From contig OY783193.1 of NCBI GenBank assembly GCA_963678675.1, positions 23,243,309-23,307,308 on the forward strand: a DNA stretch of 64,000 nt, written 5' to 3'. Origin of the DNA: Xiphydria camelus. Its lineage: Eukaryota; Arthropoda; Insecta; Hymenoptera; Xiphydriidae. Under the pieces are notes generated by a model. The model was not told the origin of the DNA, did not search any database, and worked only from the letters and a program-made list of their open reading frames with translations. Both the position numbers and the translations under genes were made by a program. Below, piece after piece: positions 22,109-33,249 of this stretch. The stretch's first letter is position 1; each line of letters starts with the position of its first letter.

Positions 22109-24205
22109 TATATATAAAAATGAATGTTTGTCTGTCTGTCTGTATGTCTCGTATGCCTTCCTAAACCGTTCATCCGATTGCGATGAAATTTTGGGAAATG
22201 GTTGGACGCATGCCTGCGATGGTTTCTGAGTTAGTAAATCTTATACAGGGTGTTCACAAAGTCCCGGTACGGCCGATTATCTCAGCGGGAAAACATTTTA
22301 GAGAAAAATGTTTAATACAAAACTTTAAGGATTTTCCCTTGGCTACCCAGTGGTCGTATTGGATTTGACCTTGACCGTGACCTTTAAGGTAATATCAAAT
22401 GCCTTCCTAAACCGTTCATCCGATTACGATGAAACTTTGGGGAATGGTTGGACGCATGCCCGCGAAGGTTTCTTATTGTTAGTAAATCTTATAAAAGGTG
22501 TTCAAAAAGTACCGGTACTGATGATTATTATGCCTTCCTAAACCGTTCATCCGATTGCGATGAAAAGTTGGGGAATGGTTGGACGCATGTCCGCGAAGGT
22601 TTCTGAGTTAGTAAATCTTATAAAGGGTGTTGAAAAAGTACTGGTACTGATGATTATTTTGCCTTCCTAAACCGTTCATCCGATTGCGATGAAAAGTTGG
22701 GGAATGGTTGGACGCATGCCCGCAAAGGTTTTTGAGTTAGTAAATCTTATACAGGGTGTTCAAAAAGTACCGGTACGGATGATTATTATGCCTTCCTAAA
22801 CCGTTCATCCGATTGCGATGAAAATTTGGGGAACAGTTGGACGCATATCCGCCAAGGTTTGAGTTAGTAAATCTTATACAGGGTGATCAAAAAGTACAGG
22901 TACGCGGATGATTATTTGCCTTCCTAAAGGTCAAAGCACATCTAGGCGAAGCGAAGCGCGGCTGTGCAACGCACACTTGGGCGAAGCGAAGCGACGCGCG
23001 GCGAAGCGAAGCGCGGCGAATTTTATCCCCTTCTCTACCAGGTATAAACAGCTATACCTGGAAATATCTATATATGGATACCCGGGTAGAGAAGGGAGGG
23101 AAGGGAAGCGCCGTGAAATGTCAGTCATTTTCGCCTTTTTCGCCTTTTTCATTCATTTTCGCCTTTTTCAAACTGATGAACGCAACGTGAAATGAGCCGT
23201 GTACATGTTTTGTTTTGAGAAATGGACATTCGCGAGGAAAAATAGTATATATCATTCGGCGGAAATCCTTGGATTTTTAAGACTGTGTTTAGATCGTAGC
23301 CTCCTCCCCAAACCATGCCTCGTGTTACGACCTAATTAAACACAGTCTGAAAAAATCTCGAATTTCCGCCTTATGATATAAGATACTATTTCGTGTGAGA
23401 AAATTCATTTCGTTGACGAGATCTATCTTGGAAAGGATTTTCGAATCGTTAACGGAAGTGATCGACGAAACTTTACATCCGTTAACGAATTACATTCCGT
23501 CTACGATAAACATTTCTCGCGGCGCTTCGCTTCGCCGCGCTTCGCTTCGCCGCGCTTCGCTTCGCTCAAGTGTGCGTTACCTCGTAAGAATCAATGGAAA
23601 TATAAAAGGTAGCTTCGCTTCGCTTCCAGTCGCACAAGTGTGCTTATCCTTGGTCGCGGCGCTTCGCTTCGCTTCGCTCAAGTGTGCGTTACCTCGTAAG
23701 AATCAATGGAAATATATAAGGTAGCTTCGCTTCGCGGCGCGTCGCTTCGCCTAGATGTGCTTTGGCCTTAAACCGTTCATCCGATTGCGATGAAACTTTG
23801 GGGAATGGTTGGACGCATGCCCGCGAAGGTTTCTGAATTAGTAAATCTTATAAAAGGTGTTCAAAAAGTACCGGTACTGATGATTATTATGCCTTCCTAA
23901 ACCGTTCATCCGATTGCGATGAAAAGTTGGGAAATGGTTGGACGCATGCCCGCGAAGGTTTCTGAGTTAGTAAATCTTATTCAGGGTGTTCAAAAAGTAC
24001 CGGTACGGATGATTATTATGCCTTCCTAAACCGTTCATCCGATTGCGATGAAAATTTGGGGAACAGTTGGACGCATATCCGCGAAGGTTTCTGAGTTAGT
24101 AAATCTTATACAGGGTGTTCAAAAAGTCGAACTATACTTGACCTAAATTTGACCTCCGCTGACAATAAAGGTAACATGAAAAAAATGGTCAAGGACACAT
24201 TTGAA
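22104..24205 (+). mobile_element. Transposon carrying about 129-bp satellite units, copy 1
   Basis: Begins with ATATATAAAAATGAATGTTT and then repeats a unit of about 129 bp (CCTTCCTAAACCGTTCATCC start; starts near 22155, 22401, 22531, 22661, 22790, 23891, 24020). Units end in CAGGGTGTTCAAAAAGTACC. The same leader (about 22262-22400) and tail (24120-24205) flank the array at 60690-61949, so leader, array and tail moved together. A MITE at 22928-23768 splits it. Confidence 0.7.
22928..23768. mobile_element. Harbinger-type MITE with GCGAAGC repeats, TAA duplication
   Basis: Ends AGGTCAAAGCACATCTAGGC and the complement of GCCTAGATGTGCTTTGGCCT, flanked by TAA (22925-22927, 23769-23771). Removal rejoins the satellite unit exactly. 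The ends carry many GCGAAGC/GCTTCGC copies. The centre includes a fold-back (about 23220-23400) related to 31885-32090. TAA target fits PIF/Harbinger. Confidence 0.75.
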
Positions 24206-24229
24206 CGTGAAACACATTTGAAGGTACAG

Positions 24230-25670
24230 CTCGATAAGATTGTACTTGTCAGAGCTGAATTATATGGGGCTTTTATAATTATTTTAGGAAGTCCCAGAAG
24301 AATACAGATGTAGCATAATATAGATCTGTGCTAGAAAGAATAAGGAATAACCTTCGACGAGCATTCGGGCTGTGGCAACAGAGGTTAGAATCAGCAAGAT
24401 CATGGTAGGGAGGTTATTGAAGGATGAACGCACGTCCATGCACTCGAGGCAGCAGATCTAACCCACCGAATAAACTAATGCAGCTGGTTCTTGGAACAAC
24501 AAAAGTGGACGATGCCTCGTTCGAAAGAAACCGCCTCGGGTTCGCACATGATTTGGAGTCCTTCTGGTTGGAATTGAATAGCAGTATGTTTATTTCTGTA
24601 ACAAATTATAAATAACAAAATTATATCCAGCATTTCACTATTTAAAATATAGTACTGAGGAGGAAATATATCAAAAGAGAAAAAATAAGGTTAAAGTAAT
24701 TACTTGATTATTGTGATCCAATTCCATTGCATCTGCTATTCTTCTGCCACGGCTTTGATGGAGAAGAAACATCAAATTTATTTATTAATCCATCGATTCG
24801 GCCCGTGCTCGCATGACGCTGAAAACAGAAAATAGAATTACCACAAAGATATTTGTCCTTCCATCGAAAGTGAGGTTAAAGCTGTCAGATGGCAATTAAA
24901 CTTATCTGATGGCAATTCTTCTGAGATACTGCCGTCTCTTTTCCTGCACTTCATGCACAGGAAACCAGAGAAACATAGCACTGCATCCGTTCACTATCTT
25001 GATATTCGAAAAAAATACAAACGATTATTAAACTATACGGAGCGTTTGTCACATTCACCGCTATTGAGATTCATAACTCCGATTAAACTGAATTTTTACT
25101 CTTTATTAACAAGCGCGTCCGAGGATCGAAATAAACGCGAGGAAAATCGTTTCGCGAATGGAAATATTTTATTAATTTTGAAAACCATAACTAAACATTC
25201 AAGGAATATATTCTCTCACACACTCTCACATACATTTGATGGCGTATGCGTGTGACCGCATCTGTGTACACATTTCCGATCATGGCCGACTATCGCCGAA
25301 GATAGGCGGAAATTGTGTGACATTTTGACATATATATATTGCCCGAAAAATCGGATTCTCGACTTTTAGGCGCGAGGGGCGTGTCTTCGCGTTGCTAAGG
25401 AAGAATCTCTGTTAATATGTAACTTATAACATTTATTCTGGTCTCTATCAATAGAGAATAGTCGATTCATATGGCGCAACTAAGCATAGTTTTGGTTATA
25501 ACCGTATATTTATTGAAAAAACTCAATGTAAAAATTGAGGGGTGAAGGGGGCAGACATTTTTCCTGTAAAGTTACACGGGTGCCCGCGGCAACAGCGCTA
25601 TCGGCGTCATTCTGACGAACTACTTGAATGAACATGCCGCGAAACACTGCCGTGTCTCTTGATACGAATT
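24230..25670. repeat. Composite repeat with decayed Tc1/mariner helix-turn-helix relic
   Basis: About 24230-24650 is homologous to the centre of the 4856-8013 palindrome, including the helix-turn-helix relic at 24340-24430 (plus strand, several stops). About 24655-25070 matches 7420-7860, and 24840-25670 matches 1290-2150. It is therefore a single-copy, unfolded version of sequences that are palindromic elsewhere. Confidence 0.6.
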
Positions 25671-25795
25671 ACCTATGCATATAATGGATACTATGAGTAA
25701 TATATCAATCACTATAAACATTGTACGTGATATTTAAATTAATTACGTCGACATTGTACAGGATATTTCAATTAACTATGTTGTAATGTAATAAT

Positions 25796-25863
25796 TGGGC
25801 CTTAGGTCCACCGGACCTAGCGCGACCAACCGCGTCGGTCTAATGTACGCGCCTAACCGAGGG
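25796..25863. mobile_element. Solo piggyBac-like right end
   Basis: GCGCCTAACCGAGGG followed by TTAA (25864-25867), with a GGTCCACCGGACC palindrome inside. Mirror image of the end at 17474. The matching left end is not nearby. Confidence 0.45.
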
Positions 25864-26004
25864 TTAAGGGAATAGGTATATAAAAAATACGCATATTCGA
25901 ATGCAACATTATGTCAACATTTCAAAGCAATCGATGAAGAACTTCCGGAGATTTAAGATTTTGGACAAACGAACATTTACATTTTTATTTATTTACCCCC
26001 TTAA

Positions 26005-26974
26005 CCTTTCACTAGTGGCGCCACATTCTTAACATATATGGTGGCGGCGGCCTCACAGACCCCTAAATTAAGTAAAAATTATGCAGGATATTTTTAGGGG
26101 AGGGGGGATAACTTTACATTTTATTGAATACGCATTCATATTTTTCGTAAAAACACTGCCACTTTTTAAAAAACATCAAAAATTTGAAATCTATGGTGAG
26201 TTTTGTAGGTATAGAATTTTGCGAGGGATTTTGAGACGGAATAATAATATTCCACGAAAAATTTATTTTACCAAAGAAAAACGGTTAAAACGCAAATAGT
26301 TCATAAAGTAACAAAACAATAGATCTTATTCGACGTGGTTTTGAAGTTGTTCCACGTATTTAGAACAGATAATTGTGGCATGGGTCATACACAAGAACTT
26401 GTGACATTCGATACAGTAGTAACTTGTCTTGCTCTCTTTGCGGCATTCTGCACATCTTTTTCTGGTCCCAGGAGGAATAACTTGTAGTTGAATCTTCTCG
26501 ACAGAAGTCCCAGCTACTTCTTGTCGCCTTGGTCTCACATCAATTGGCAAATTTTTTGCCAAAGAACGGCGTTTTAAATGGTCATCCACCAAGGACAAGA
26601 CAATGCTCTTCAAGAACTTTCGTCTCAGTAGTTTAGAATCTGAATTATTGTCAGTATGTATTACTGCCAATAAGTACATTCATGAATTCCAGTGAAAATA
26701 CTTACATTTGATAAAATGAAGCCAAAAGTATGCAAGATAATTAATATTTCCGCAAAATAGTCAAGTAATGTACACGGTGGCGCCGGGTCTATCAGACCCT
26801 TTTACGAGATAACTTTTTTGTCGAATTGCTAAGAACTCAGTATCACACCACACCTTACTACACCAGAAGCTAGGAAGGTACTGAAATGTACACTGTTGAT
26901 GCATAATTAGTTTCCGGTTAATCTGCTCAACAACAGCGCTCGTGTCTGTCAGACGAGGCGCCACTAGTGCAAGG
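26005..26974. mobile_element. piggyBac-like element, TTAA duplication
   Basis: Ends CCTTTCACTAGTGGCGCC and the complement CCTTGCACTAGTGGCGCC (one mismatch), flanked by TTAA at 26001-26004 and 26975-26978. The 970-bp body keeps the end of the transposase gene on the minus strand. It splits an older repeat: sequence at 25868-26000 is similar to 26979-27135. Confidence 0.85.
26326..26679 (-). pseudogene. piggyBac-like transposase C-terminus with cysteine-rich domain
   Basis: 117 codons. The second half is a cysteine-rich zinc-binding domain: CAEC about residues 75-78, CIEC about 89-92, then C, H and C residues up to IIC. This is the DNA-binding tail that follows the DDE catalytic core in piggyBac transposases. 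The catalytic core is absent, so the product cannot catalyse transposition. The TTAA-flanked inverted ends around it agree with the assignment. The frame is uninterrupted from the internal start to the stop at 26326. Confidence 0.75.
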
Positions 26975-27187
26975 TTAAGGGAGTAGGTATATAAATAGTA
27001 GATCTATATAAAAACACGTTCGAATGCGACTGCAACGTTTTGTCAAAATTTCAAAGCAACCGGTGCAGAACTTTCGGAGATCTTAAATTTTGTACAAACA
27101 GACAATCACATTTTTATTTATATAGATAGATAGATGGATTGGATTTTCTAACTCATATATCAAAGTTTCAAACGATGTGCAGAAGAG

Positions 27188-27278
27188 TCGGTGGCTCAAT
27201 TTGTTGGAATGCGAGAGGATCCCCAGTTTCGAATCAGGCCGCCCTAAAGAGCGCAGGTTCGAGACTAGGTAGGGTATG
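27188..27278 (+). repeat. tRNA-like (possible SINE) sequence
   Basis: TGGCTCAATTTGTTGG at 27192 resembles a tRNA A box and GGTTCGAGACT at 27257 a B box, 50 bp apart as in tRNA-derived promoters. The cloverleaf is poor, so this is more likely a SINE head or tRNA relic than a working tRNA. Confidence 0.3.
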
Positions 27279-28054
27279 AAAATAGGTTAGCATTTTTCTT
27301 ATTTATTTACTTCAATAACAATATTTAATAGCTCATTCGCTATGACATATAATATTTGCATGACATATTCAATCAGGGCCCGCTATAGTTACTTGATAAG
27401 GGTCCGACTACTGCCTCAGTTAAGCCAGATCAAGTCCTAAAAAGAATCCTACTACTTTTTTCTAGTTTGGAAGAGGGGTGGGTATCTGTGCTCCAGGGGA
27501 ATCTATCTCACTTTTACCCTATGCGCTCTATGGATATAAGCATTTATTTCTTCGTTTGTAAATATTCTAAAGTAAAGTATTTATTAAGTGTCAAAGTGAT
27601 TATTGTAACCAATAAGCTATCCAGACCCTGCCTGCCTTTTTCGCGTGTCATCTATTATCTATGTAGGTGCGTTCTAAGGCTTCTTTTTTTTTGCCCTCGG
27701 TAATATTTAGACAATGCTCAAAAGTAATATTTAAATAAATATCGACCTACTGTAGTGCCTCTTATAATTGAAAATTCGAGCACCAAATTCACACGCCATT
27801 AAAACAATATTTATAAACATTTTTCATAATGTATTCGCAGAGTGTATTGGAACGTGGCGTTCGGCATTACAAATCGCAGAAGATTCATTCGACACCGTTC
27901 TAACGTATTCGTAGATAAAATATATCCGCAGTTTGCGCGTACATCACTTACTACACACACCTATCTATGTATACCGCTTTCACGTGCAGGATGAGAAAGC
28001 TGCACCTTATTTTATGTCTCGTCTTATGCTTGGCAGACAGAGATCGAGAGAGAA
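27279..28054. other. Region upstream of the LIM exon
   Basis: Largely A/T-rich with no repeat partner found. A polypyrimidine-poor acceptor-like CACGTGCAG ends at 27989; in the LIM frame a TGA follows at 27992-27994, so the LIM frame is open only from 27995 on. A short overlapping frame starts at 27991. I see no clear promoter. Confidence 0.35.
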
Positions 28055-28305
28055 ATGGAATGCCCGGAAGGGATCCTCTGCACTAGCAACAATAACAACA
28101 TCAACAACAGCGAGAGTAATGACGGGATGGAAATGGACTGTGGGGGATGCGGGGAAAACGTTCGAGAGCGCACCGTTCTATGCGTCGGGGGTCGCACTTG
28201 GCATTCCAGGTGCCTCAAATGTTGTGCATGCGCGAGGCCGCTACATGATCAACGTTCCTGCTATCTCCGAGGCATGCGACTCTACTGCCGACACGATTAC
28301 GCGCT
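28055..28305 (+). CDS. Awh: LIM-domain coding exon, Arrowhead/Lhx6-8-like first LIM domain
   Basis: The exon starts at an ATG and encodes about 84 residues. Residues 29-81 form a complete LIM domain: C29-x2-C32-x16-H50-x2-C53-x2-C56-x2-C59-x18-C78-x2-D81, all eight zinc ligands present. It binds two zinc ions and mediates protein contacts; in LIM-homeodomain factors it lies N-terminal to a second LIM domain and a homeodomain. Spacing (18 residues in the second finger) and motifs such as VGG..WH..CL.CC.C and SCYLR...YC fit Arrowhead (Lhx6/8 group) best; Lmx1 is an alternative. The exon ends within a codon at GCGCT|GTAAGT, a consensus donor. The homeodomain exon is not in the window. Codons are GC-richer than the surroundings. 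This is the only convincing host exon; family certain, gene name tentative. Confidence 0.6.
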
Positions 28306-28652
28306 GTAAGTTCGATAAATCAATACTGTCAATCATTTTCAGGTATCATGCACAAGCCGCCAGGATCGGCAGCCATTGAAACGGAAACTATAGAGAATAT
28401 TCTCACTGTGACATACTCTGTTACTGTATCTGCATTGCACTAAAGAATTGAAGTCTTCAATCGAAATATCATTTATTTCCTCCTAATTATCACTACTACG
28501 TACTGAATATTCGTATCGAATGAACTTTTCTTTCTTTTCTGCATCCTGAGCACTGTATTCTCTGGGCGGCCCTTACTTTCCTGCCCTAACACCGGTTCCT
28601 CGTAGTGAGGGGAGTCGAAGTTGGGATGACTCAGCGCAGACACACACTTCTA
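28306..28652. other. Presumed first part of the LIM-gene intron
   Basis: Follows the GTAAGT donor at 28306. No ORF or repeat partner seen up to the MITE at 28653. If the gene continues to the right, the mariner and other elements beyond lie within its intron. Confidence 0.45.
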
Positions 28653-28880
28653 CAGTATGTCCGAAAGCAAGGTATACAAAGGGACCCGTAGGTTGATGTT
28701 GATTCCCGTGATAATTTTTCGAGATTGAAACTGCGCATGCACAATTTTTCGCGTACCGTAATACAAGCTTTCAAGTGCTCCACATGTATATTAACATCAA
28801 TAACGTCCGTGTTAGTAGGTACTGTGGTAATCAACATAAAGCTATGGGTCCCTTTGTATAGTTTGCTCTCGGGCATACTG
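28653..28880. mobile_element. 228-bp Tc1/mariner-type MITE, TA duplication
   Basis: Ends CAGTATGTCCGAAAGCA and the complement of GCTCTCGGGCATACTG, flanked by TA at 28651-28652 and 28881-28882. Inner arms share GGGTCCCTTTGTATA. No ORF. It lies about 350 bp after the LIM exon. Confidence 0.75.
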
Positions 28881-28998
28881 TATACTTGACACTAGTCTTA
28901 TACATCGACACTATCCAACATGAATAGTAAGAAACAAATCATTTGATTTAATTAAATTTTAATGTTATGGGCGGTGAACTAAATATATTTGTCGTACA

Positions 28999-29865
28999 AA
29001 TAAGTGTTAGGACACTTTTGCAAAAATTCAAAATTTATTTTTAAAAAAAGTAAAATATATCCATTCATCAAAATAATCCCCCTCACTTTTAGTAACCTTC
29101 AGCTATCTTTTAGGCAATTCACGGATACCTTCCGCAAAGAAAGTTCCATCTTGCGAGATGAGGAAGTTATCGACCCATTTTTGGACTTCTTCAAATGTTT
29201 GTCGCACGTTAGACAATCCGTTTTGCATTTTTCGAAGCAAGTGAAAATCAGTTGGAGCTAAGTCTGGTGAATACGCCGGGTGTGGTACAACTTCCCATCC
29301 AAGAACCATTAATGTATCCTTGACCGGTCTACCCACATGAAGCCTGGCGTTGTCATGGAGCAGTTTTACTGGACGTTTTCCTTTGCCAGTAAATGGACGT
29401 TTTTAGTCAATTTCTTGGTTCAATCGTATTAATTGTTTACGATAGCGGTCGACAGTAACTGTCTGGCCAGGTTTCAGAAGTTCATAATAGAGAGTACGCT
29501 TTTCATATCCCACCATATACACAGCATGACTTTGTTACAGTGAATTTTGCGCTTTGGCGTCGATATCGTCAGCTCGCCGGGGTCAACCTAATTATATCAG
29601 CATTTCGGATTATCAAAATAAATCCACTTTTCATAGCCGGTCACAATTTTCCATAAAAAAGACTCTTTGTTTCTTGCTGTAAAGATTCAAAAATACATAA
29701 TATGTAAAAGCGGCTATTTTTATTTGCTTGAGTCTGGCAAGAGTTTTCATCCAGCAACGCTTGCAGTTCCTGGTCGTCCACCTTTACATGGGCCTCTGTA
29801 CGTTCACGATCACCTACATAAAAATCACCGTCTTTAAATCTCATACCAATACTCATATGTACTTT
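28999..29865 (-). pseudogene. mariner transposase remnant
   Basis: Reading from 29865 down: FKDGDFYVGDRERTEAHVK and DDQELQALLDENSCQTQA (end of the DNA-binding region), then CIWWD and YYELL blocks, HDNARLHV with the second catalytic aspartate, and YSPDLAPTDFHLL with the third. This DDD pattern identifies a mariner-family enzyme, which cuts and pastes at TA. The first catalytic block and the N-terminal helix-turn-helix are lost, and there are stops (for example in the KRPFTGKGKRP region) and shifts. The right end of the element is truncated near 29870. Inactive. Confidence 0.75.
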
Positions 29866-29869
29866 TAGA

Positions 29870-30552
29870 TTTTATGTGGTCCCCAAGAACAGAACAGATC
29901 GATTCACATGCTTTCCTAATACTTTTTCCTTTATGAAATTCATAGCAAATGCAGTGACTAATAAAGAGCTTATCGGTCTGCATGTTTTATTCACAGAATT
30001 TAAAGGTTCTATCTATGACTCCCTTATATTTCAATACTACATAACAAGTGCCACCATATTATATGTGAGCGTTAACTTTGAATTACTCTTGAGACACGGA
30101 ATGGAAGTGTTCTAAAACTTATTTGTACAGCTAATATAACAGTGGTATAGTATGCACGGGGTGAATACTTGCGTCAAGTAGAAAAGTCATTCGAGAGAAA
30201 TGGTTTTTTCTTATATCAAGCAGGCACTGTCCCATGGAAGGAAACGGATTTTTATCTTGGTGCAAGAATTCTCGCCGGTTCTTAAAAAAACCTACCTTTT
30301 TATCGCAAGAAGAATTCTTCTCGTACCATATAGAAATCTTATAAACAGAGCGATTCGTTTGCGGAAATATCTTTTTTTTGGGCATGTTCATTCACATAAC
30401 TATAGTCGAAAATAAAATCGCCACATCTTATACAAAGCGTATTTTCTACGAGATGGAAATGGCGTGTGGCCTAATGCGTATGACCAACAATGAGGTAGGC
30501 CGAGGGTCTCTTCACCGCCCATAAGGAGGAAGAGGTTTATCAGACGTATAGA
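29870..30552. other. Unassigned stretch
   Basis: A/T-rich sequence with short frames on both strands, none of which I recognise. No inverted or direct partner found in the window. Confidence 0.35.
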
Positions 30553-31283
30553 TGACCCCCCACAAAAACAGATTCTCTGTAAAAAAAGGCGGCATGTTCA
30601 TTCAGTGCCAACAAAAATTGATAAGTAAAATATTCTCCAAAAAAAGATTTGAAATCATTTAAGACCGCCATGTTCAAGATTTATGTATTAAAAGTAAAAG
30701 GCATCATTTGAAAGGAAAATTATTGTAAATCAAGTTACTAAAAAATTCGACTAAAAAAATTTATAAACAAATTTTAATAAAAAAGAACTTGCCGCGTTTA
30801 AGTTGTCATATTTTGTCCACTATGCCGAATAATTGGTAGTGCTTGGACGGTGCTAGAGTGATTCATAAATTGCACTGCCGAAGTCAAATTCAGAGAAACT
30901 CAGAAGGCCCCCGCCTGATCGGTTTCCCGTGCGACATTCGGTATACTGGTGGTATCATATAAGTGTATGAATTTATTTAAAATCATAAGTGCATAAACAT
31001 CGAGTATCATTCTGTCTGAATTTTTTATTTTGAAGGAAAAAACGCGGCAAGTTCTTTTTTATTAAAAATTTTTTATAAATTTTTTTAGTCGAATTTTTTA
31101 GTAACTTGATTTACAATAATTTTCCTTTCAAATGATGCCTTTTACTTTTTATATATAAATCTTGAACATGGCGATCTTAATTGATTTCAAATCTATTTGG
31201 AGAGTATTTTACGTATCAATTTTTGTTGGCACTGAATGAACATGCCGCCTCTTTTTATAGAGAATCTGTTTTTGTGGGGGTCA
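30553..31283. mobile_element. CCCCCACAAAAACAG-ended MITE, complete copy
   Basis: TGACCCCCCACAAAAACAG and its complement bound about 730 bp; subterminal arms include GGCGGCATGTTCATTCAGT and TTTACAATAATTTTCCTTTC-type blocks. Partial copies at 18604-19878. No ORF. The target duplication is unclear. Confidence 0.7.
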
Positions 31284-31390
31284 GTCCTTACCGCTCAGTA
31301 TTATCACGATCTATACGCTAGGCAAGTACCTCAAATCACCGACGCGCGCGCGACCTCGTGGTCATTCCACGCAACTCTAGGGGGATAAGT

Positions 31391-31555
31391 GAAATGTTAT
31401 TTTTAAACATACTAACCAATGAACAATTAATTCTCATGCCCTCATTAGCTACGGTGGCGTTTACCCTCGTTAATGAAAGCATTAGGATTGATTAATCATT
31501 AGTTAGCACGTTTAAAAGTACCATTTAAAAAAGTCACCAGCGACAAATTTCGAGT
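31391..31555. mobile_element. Degenerate CACCC-family MITE
   Basis: Core inverted blocks (TTTTTAAACATACTAACC ... TTAGCACGTTTAAAA) and GTCACCAGCGACA match 13506-13720, but the terminal CACCCGG motif is lost on both sides. Confidence 0.55.
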
Positions 31556-31884
31556 CCCTAGGTATACGGCACCGGTCTGTTGACAGTTGAGCCAGCTTAG
31601 TTTTGAGAGTTTTAAATTAATAAAAATTAATTATGAGTCTTATAATAACTAACGGGTTTAATTACTGACTGTTTCACAGGCCCCATTAGACACGAATTGG
31701 AGTGACAGTCACCCTAGAGTTACGAATTCCGACCACCTCGTGGCGCCATTAGAGTTACTTGCCTAGCCCATATGCATACCTCATCAATCTAGGGTCAATC
31801 TCGCCATCAGATGGGCGGTATATAGGGTATTTCCTAATTACGGTTCGTAACTTCAGGGTGTAATTCCTTGCAATATTTTAATAA

Positions 31885-32090
31885 AAAAATAGTATCTTAT
31901 GTCATAAGGCGGTAATCAAAGGCTTTTTCAGGCTGTGTTCAAGTCTGAGCACGAGGGATGGTGGGGGGACGGAGCTCGCCGAAGGCGAGCCCCATCTTCC
32001 CACTATACGTCGGTCTACGACATGAACACAGTCTGAACAATCAGAGGATTAAAGCCGAATGACATATACTATTTTTCCTCACGAATGCCC
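31885..32090. mobile_element. 200-bp fold-back MITE
   Basis: ATAGTATCTTATGTCATAAG near the left pairs with ATGACATATACTAT at the right; inside, CAGGCTGTGTTCA pairs with TGAACACAGTCTG. A GGCGAGC..GCTCGCC-type hairpin lies at the centre. A related fold-back is embedded at 23220-23400. Confidence 0.55.
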
Positions 32091-33082
32091 ATTTCGTCGC
32101 CTTCTTCATCGCTGTTCGGGATAATGGCGCTTTTTCTCTCCACATTTTTATTTTACACTTATAGGTTCGGTATACTCTCGTGCGTCCGTCAGTCGACTCG
32201 AATGAATCGATTCGATACGGTTAATTTCACGTTGCGATCGTCAATTTGAAAAAGACCCACTTCGGACTAAGCAATCGCGCCAATCAGAGTGCAACAGTGT
32301 CAGCTGACGAAGTGTGTGAGATAGCTATACTCTCTTCCCATTTCACGTTCCGTTACTTCGACTAAGTATTCGCGTCAGTCCGAGTAAAGTAATTTTAATA
32401 CTCTACACGGACTCCTAGTCGGTGTCACGCAGGAAAAACGCCATCTTACGGTCTAAAAGTAGTCTGGAAAAGGCCTCGAAATGGGCATGAGTGAGGAAAA
32501 ACTTATATAAACATGTGTCGGGAGACGCTTATATTCCGAGATATAGGGTGTTGAAGATGTCGAAAAATCAATATTTTTGCACATAAAGCTTGAATGGTCG
32601 TTCTCAAAATTTTGGAGTTAATTTAACCTAAAGTCTGTTGTGTATAAAACACCCGTATTAGATGAAAACGAATTAAGAAATCGAATAATTCAAGGTTGCA
32701 ATATCATACGAAATACTCTGGGAATTTTTGGATGTATGAGGCAATGATGAGACGATTGGAATTGTGCATTTTATCAGAAGGTGGTCATTTTCCACATTTG
32801 CTCTGATTAGTGTAGGAATATGTAATATATACAGTATGTTTATGATTGTTGTCTGTAATATCCGAGCGTTTTTTTAAGAATCGGTTAGTATTAAGTTAAA
32901 AATGCAAGTTTAACTTTTTACGAAGAAAACGTCGGGTGACTCACGCCTAAGTACGCCACTGGCTTCAAATAAAAATTGACTTTACACTAGAAATGTAACT
33001 CTTTATTAACGCATAAACAAATGACAAACGTCGGTATCCCTTCCGTGTGGATTGAGCGCGCCACTTCCGCTCCACACCACCA
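32091..33082. other. Unassigned stretch
   Basis: No supported ORF. Sequence about 32090-32500 is mixed composition; about 32500-32990 is A/T-rich. I find no clear repeat partner. Confidence 0.35.
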
Positions 33083-33178
33083 CTACGCCAGTCCCACGCC
33101 ACCACCACGCCAGTCCCACGCCACCACCACGCCAGTCCCACGCCACCACCACGCCAGTCCCACGCCACCACCACGCAC
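33083..33178. repeat. 22-bp minisatellite, about 4.4 units
   Basis: The unit CACGCCAGTCCCACGCCACC plus two bases repeats with starts of GCCAGTCCC at 33087, 33109, 33131 and 33153. Because 22 is not a multiple of 3 and stops are absent, several frames are open on both strands; they are not genes. Confidence 0.9.
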
Positions 33179-33249
33179 CCGTTCTGTGTGAATTGGCCCT
33201 TAAGGTCCATTTTTGCATATGCCTTCCTTCCTTTTTTTTGGATGCGAAA

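Noticed and set aside
27933..28379. 148-codon frame overlapping the LIM exon
   Set aside because: It is a shadow frame; the LIM frame shows all eight zinc ligands and ends at a splice donor.
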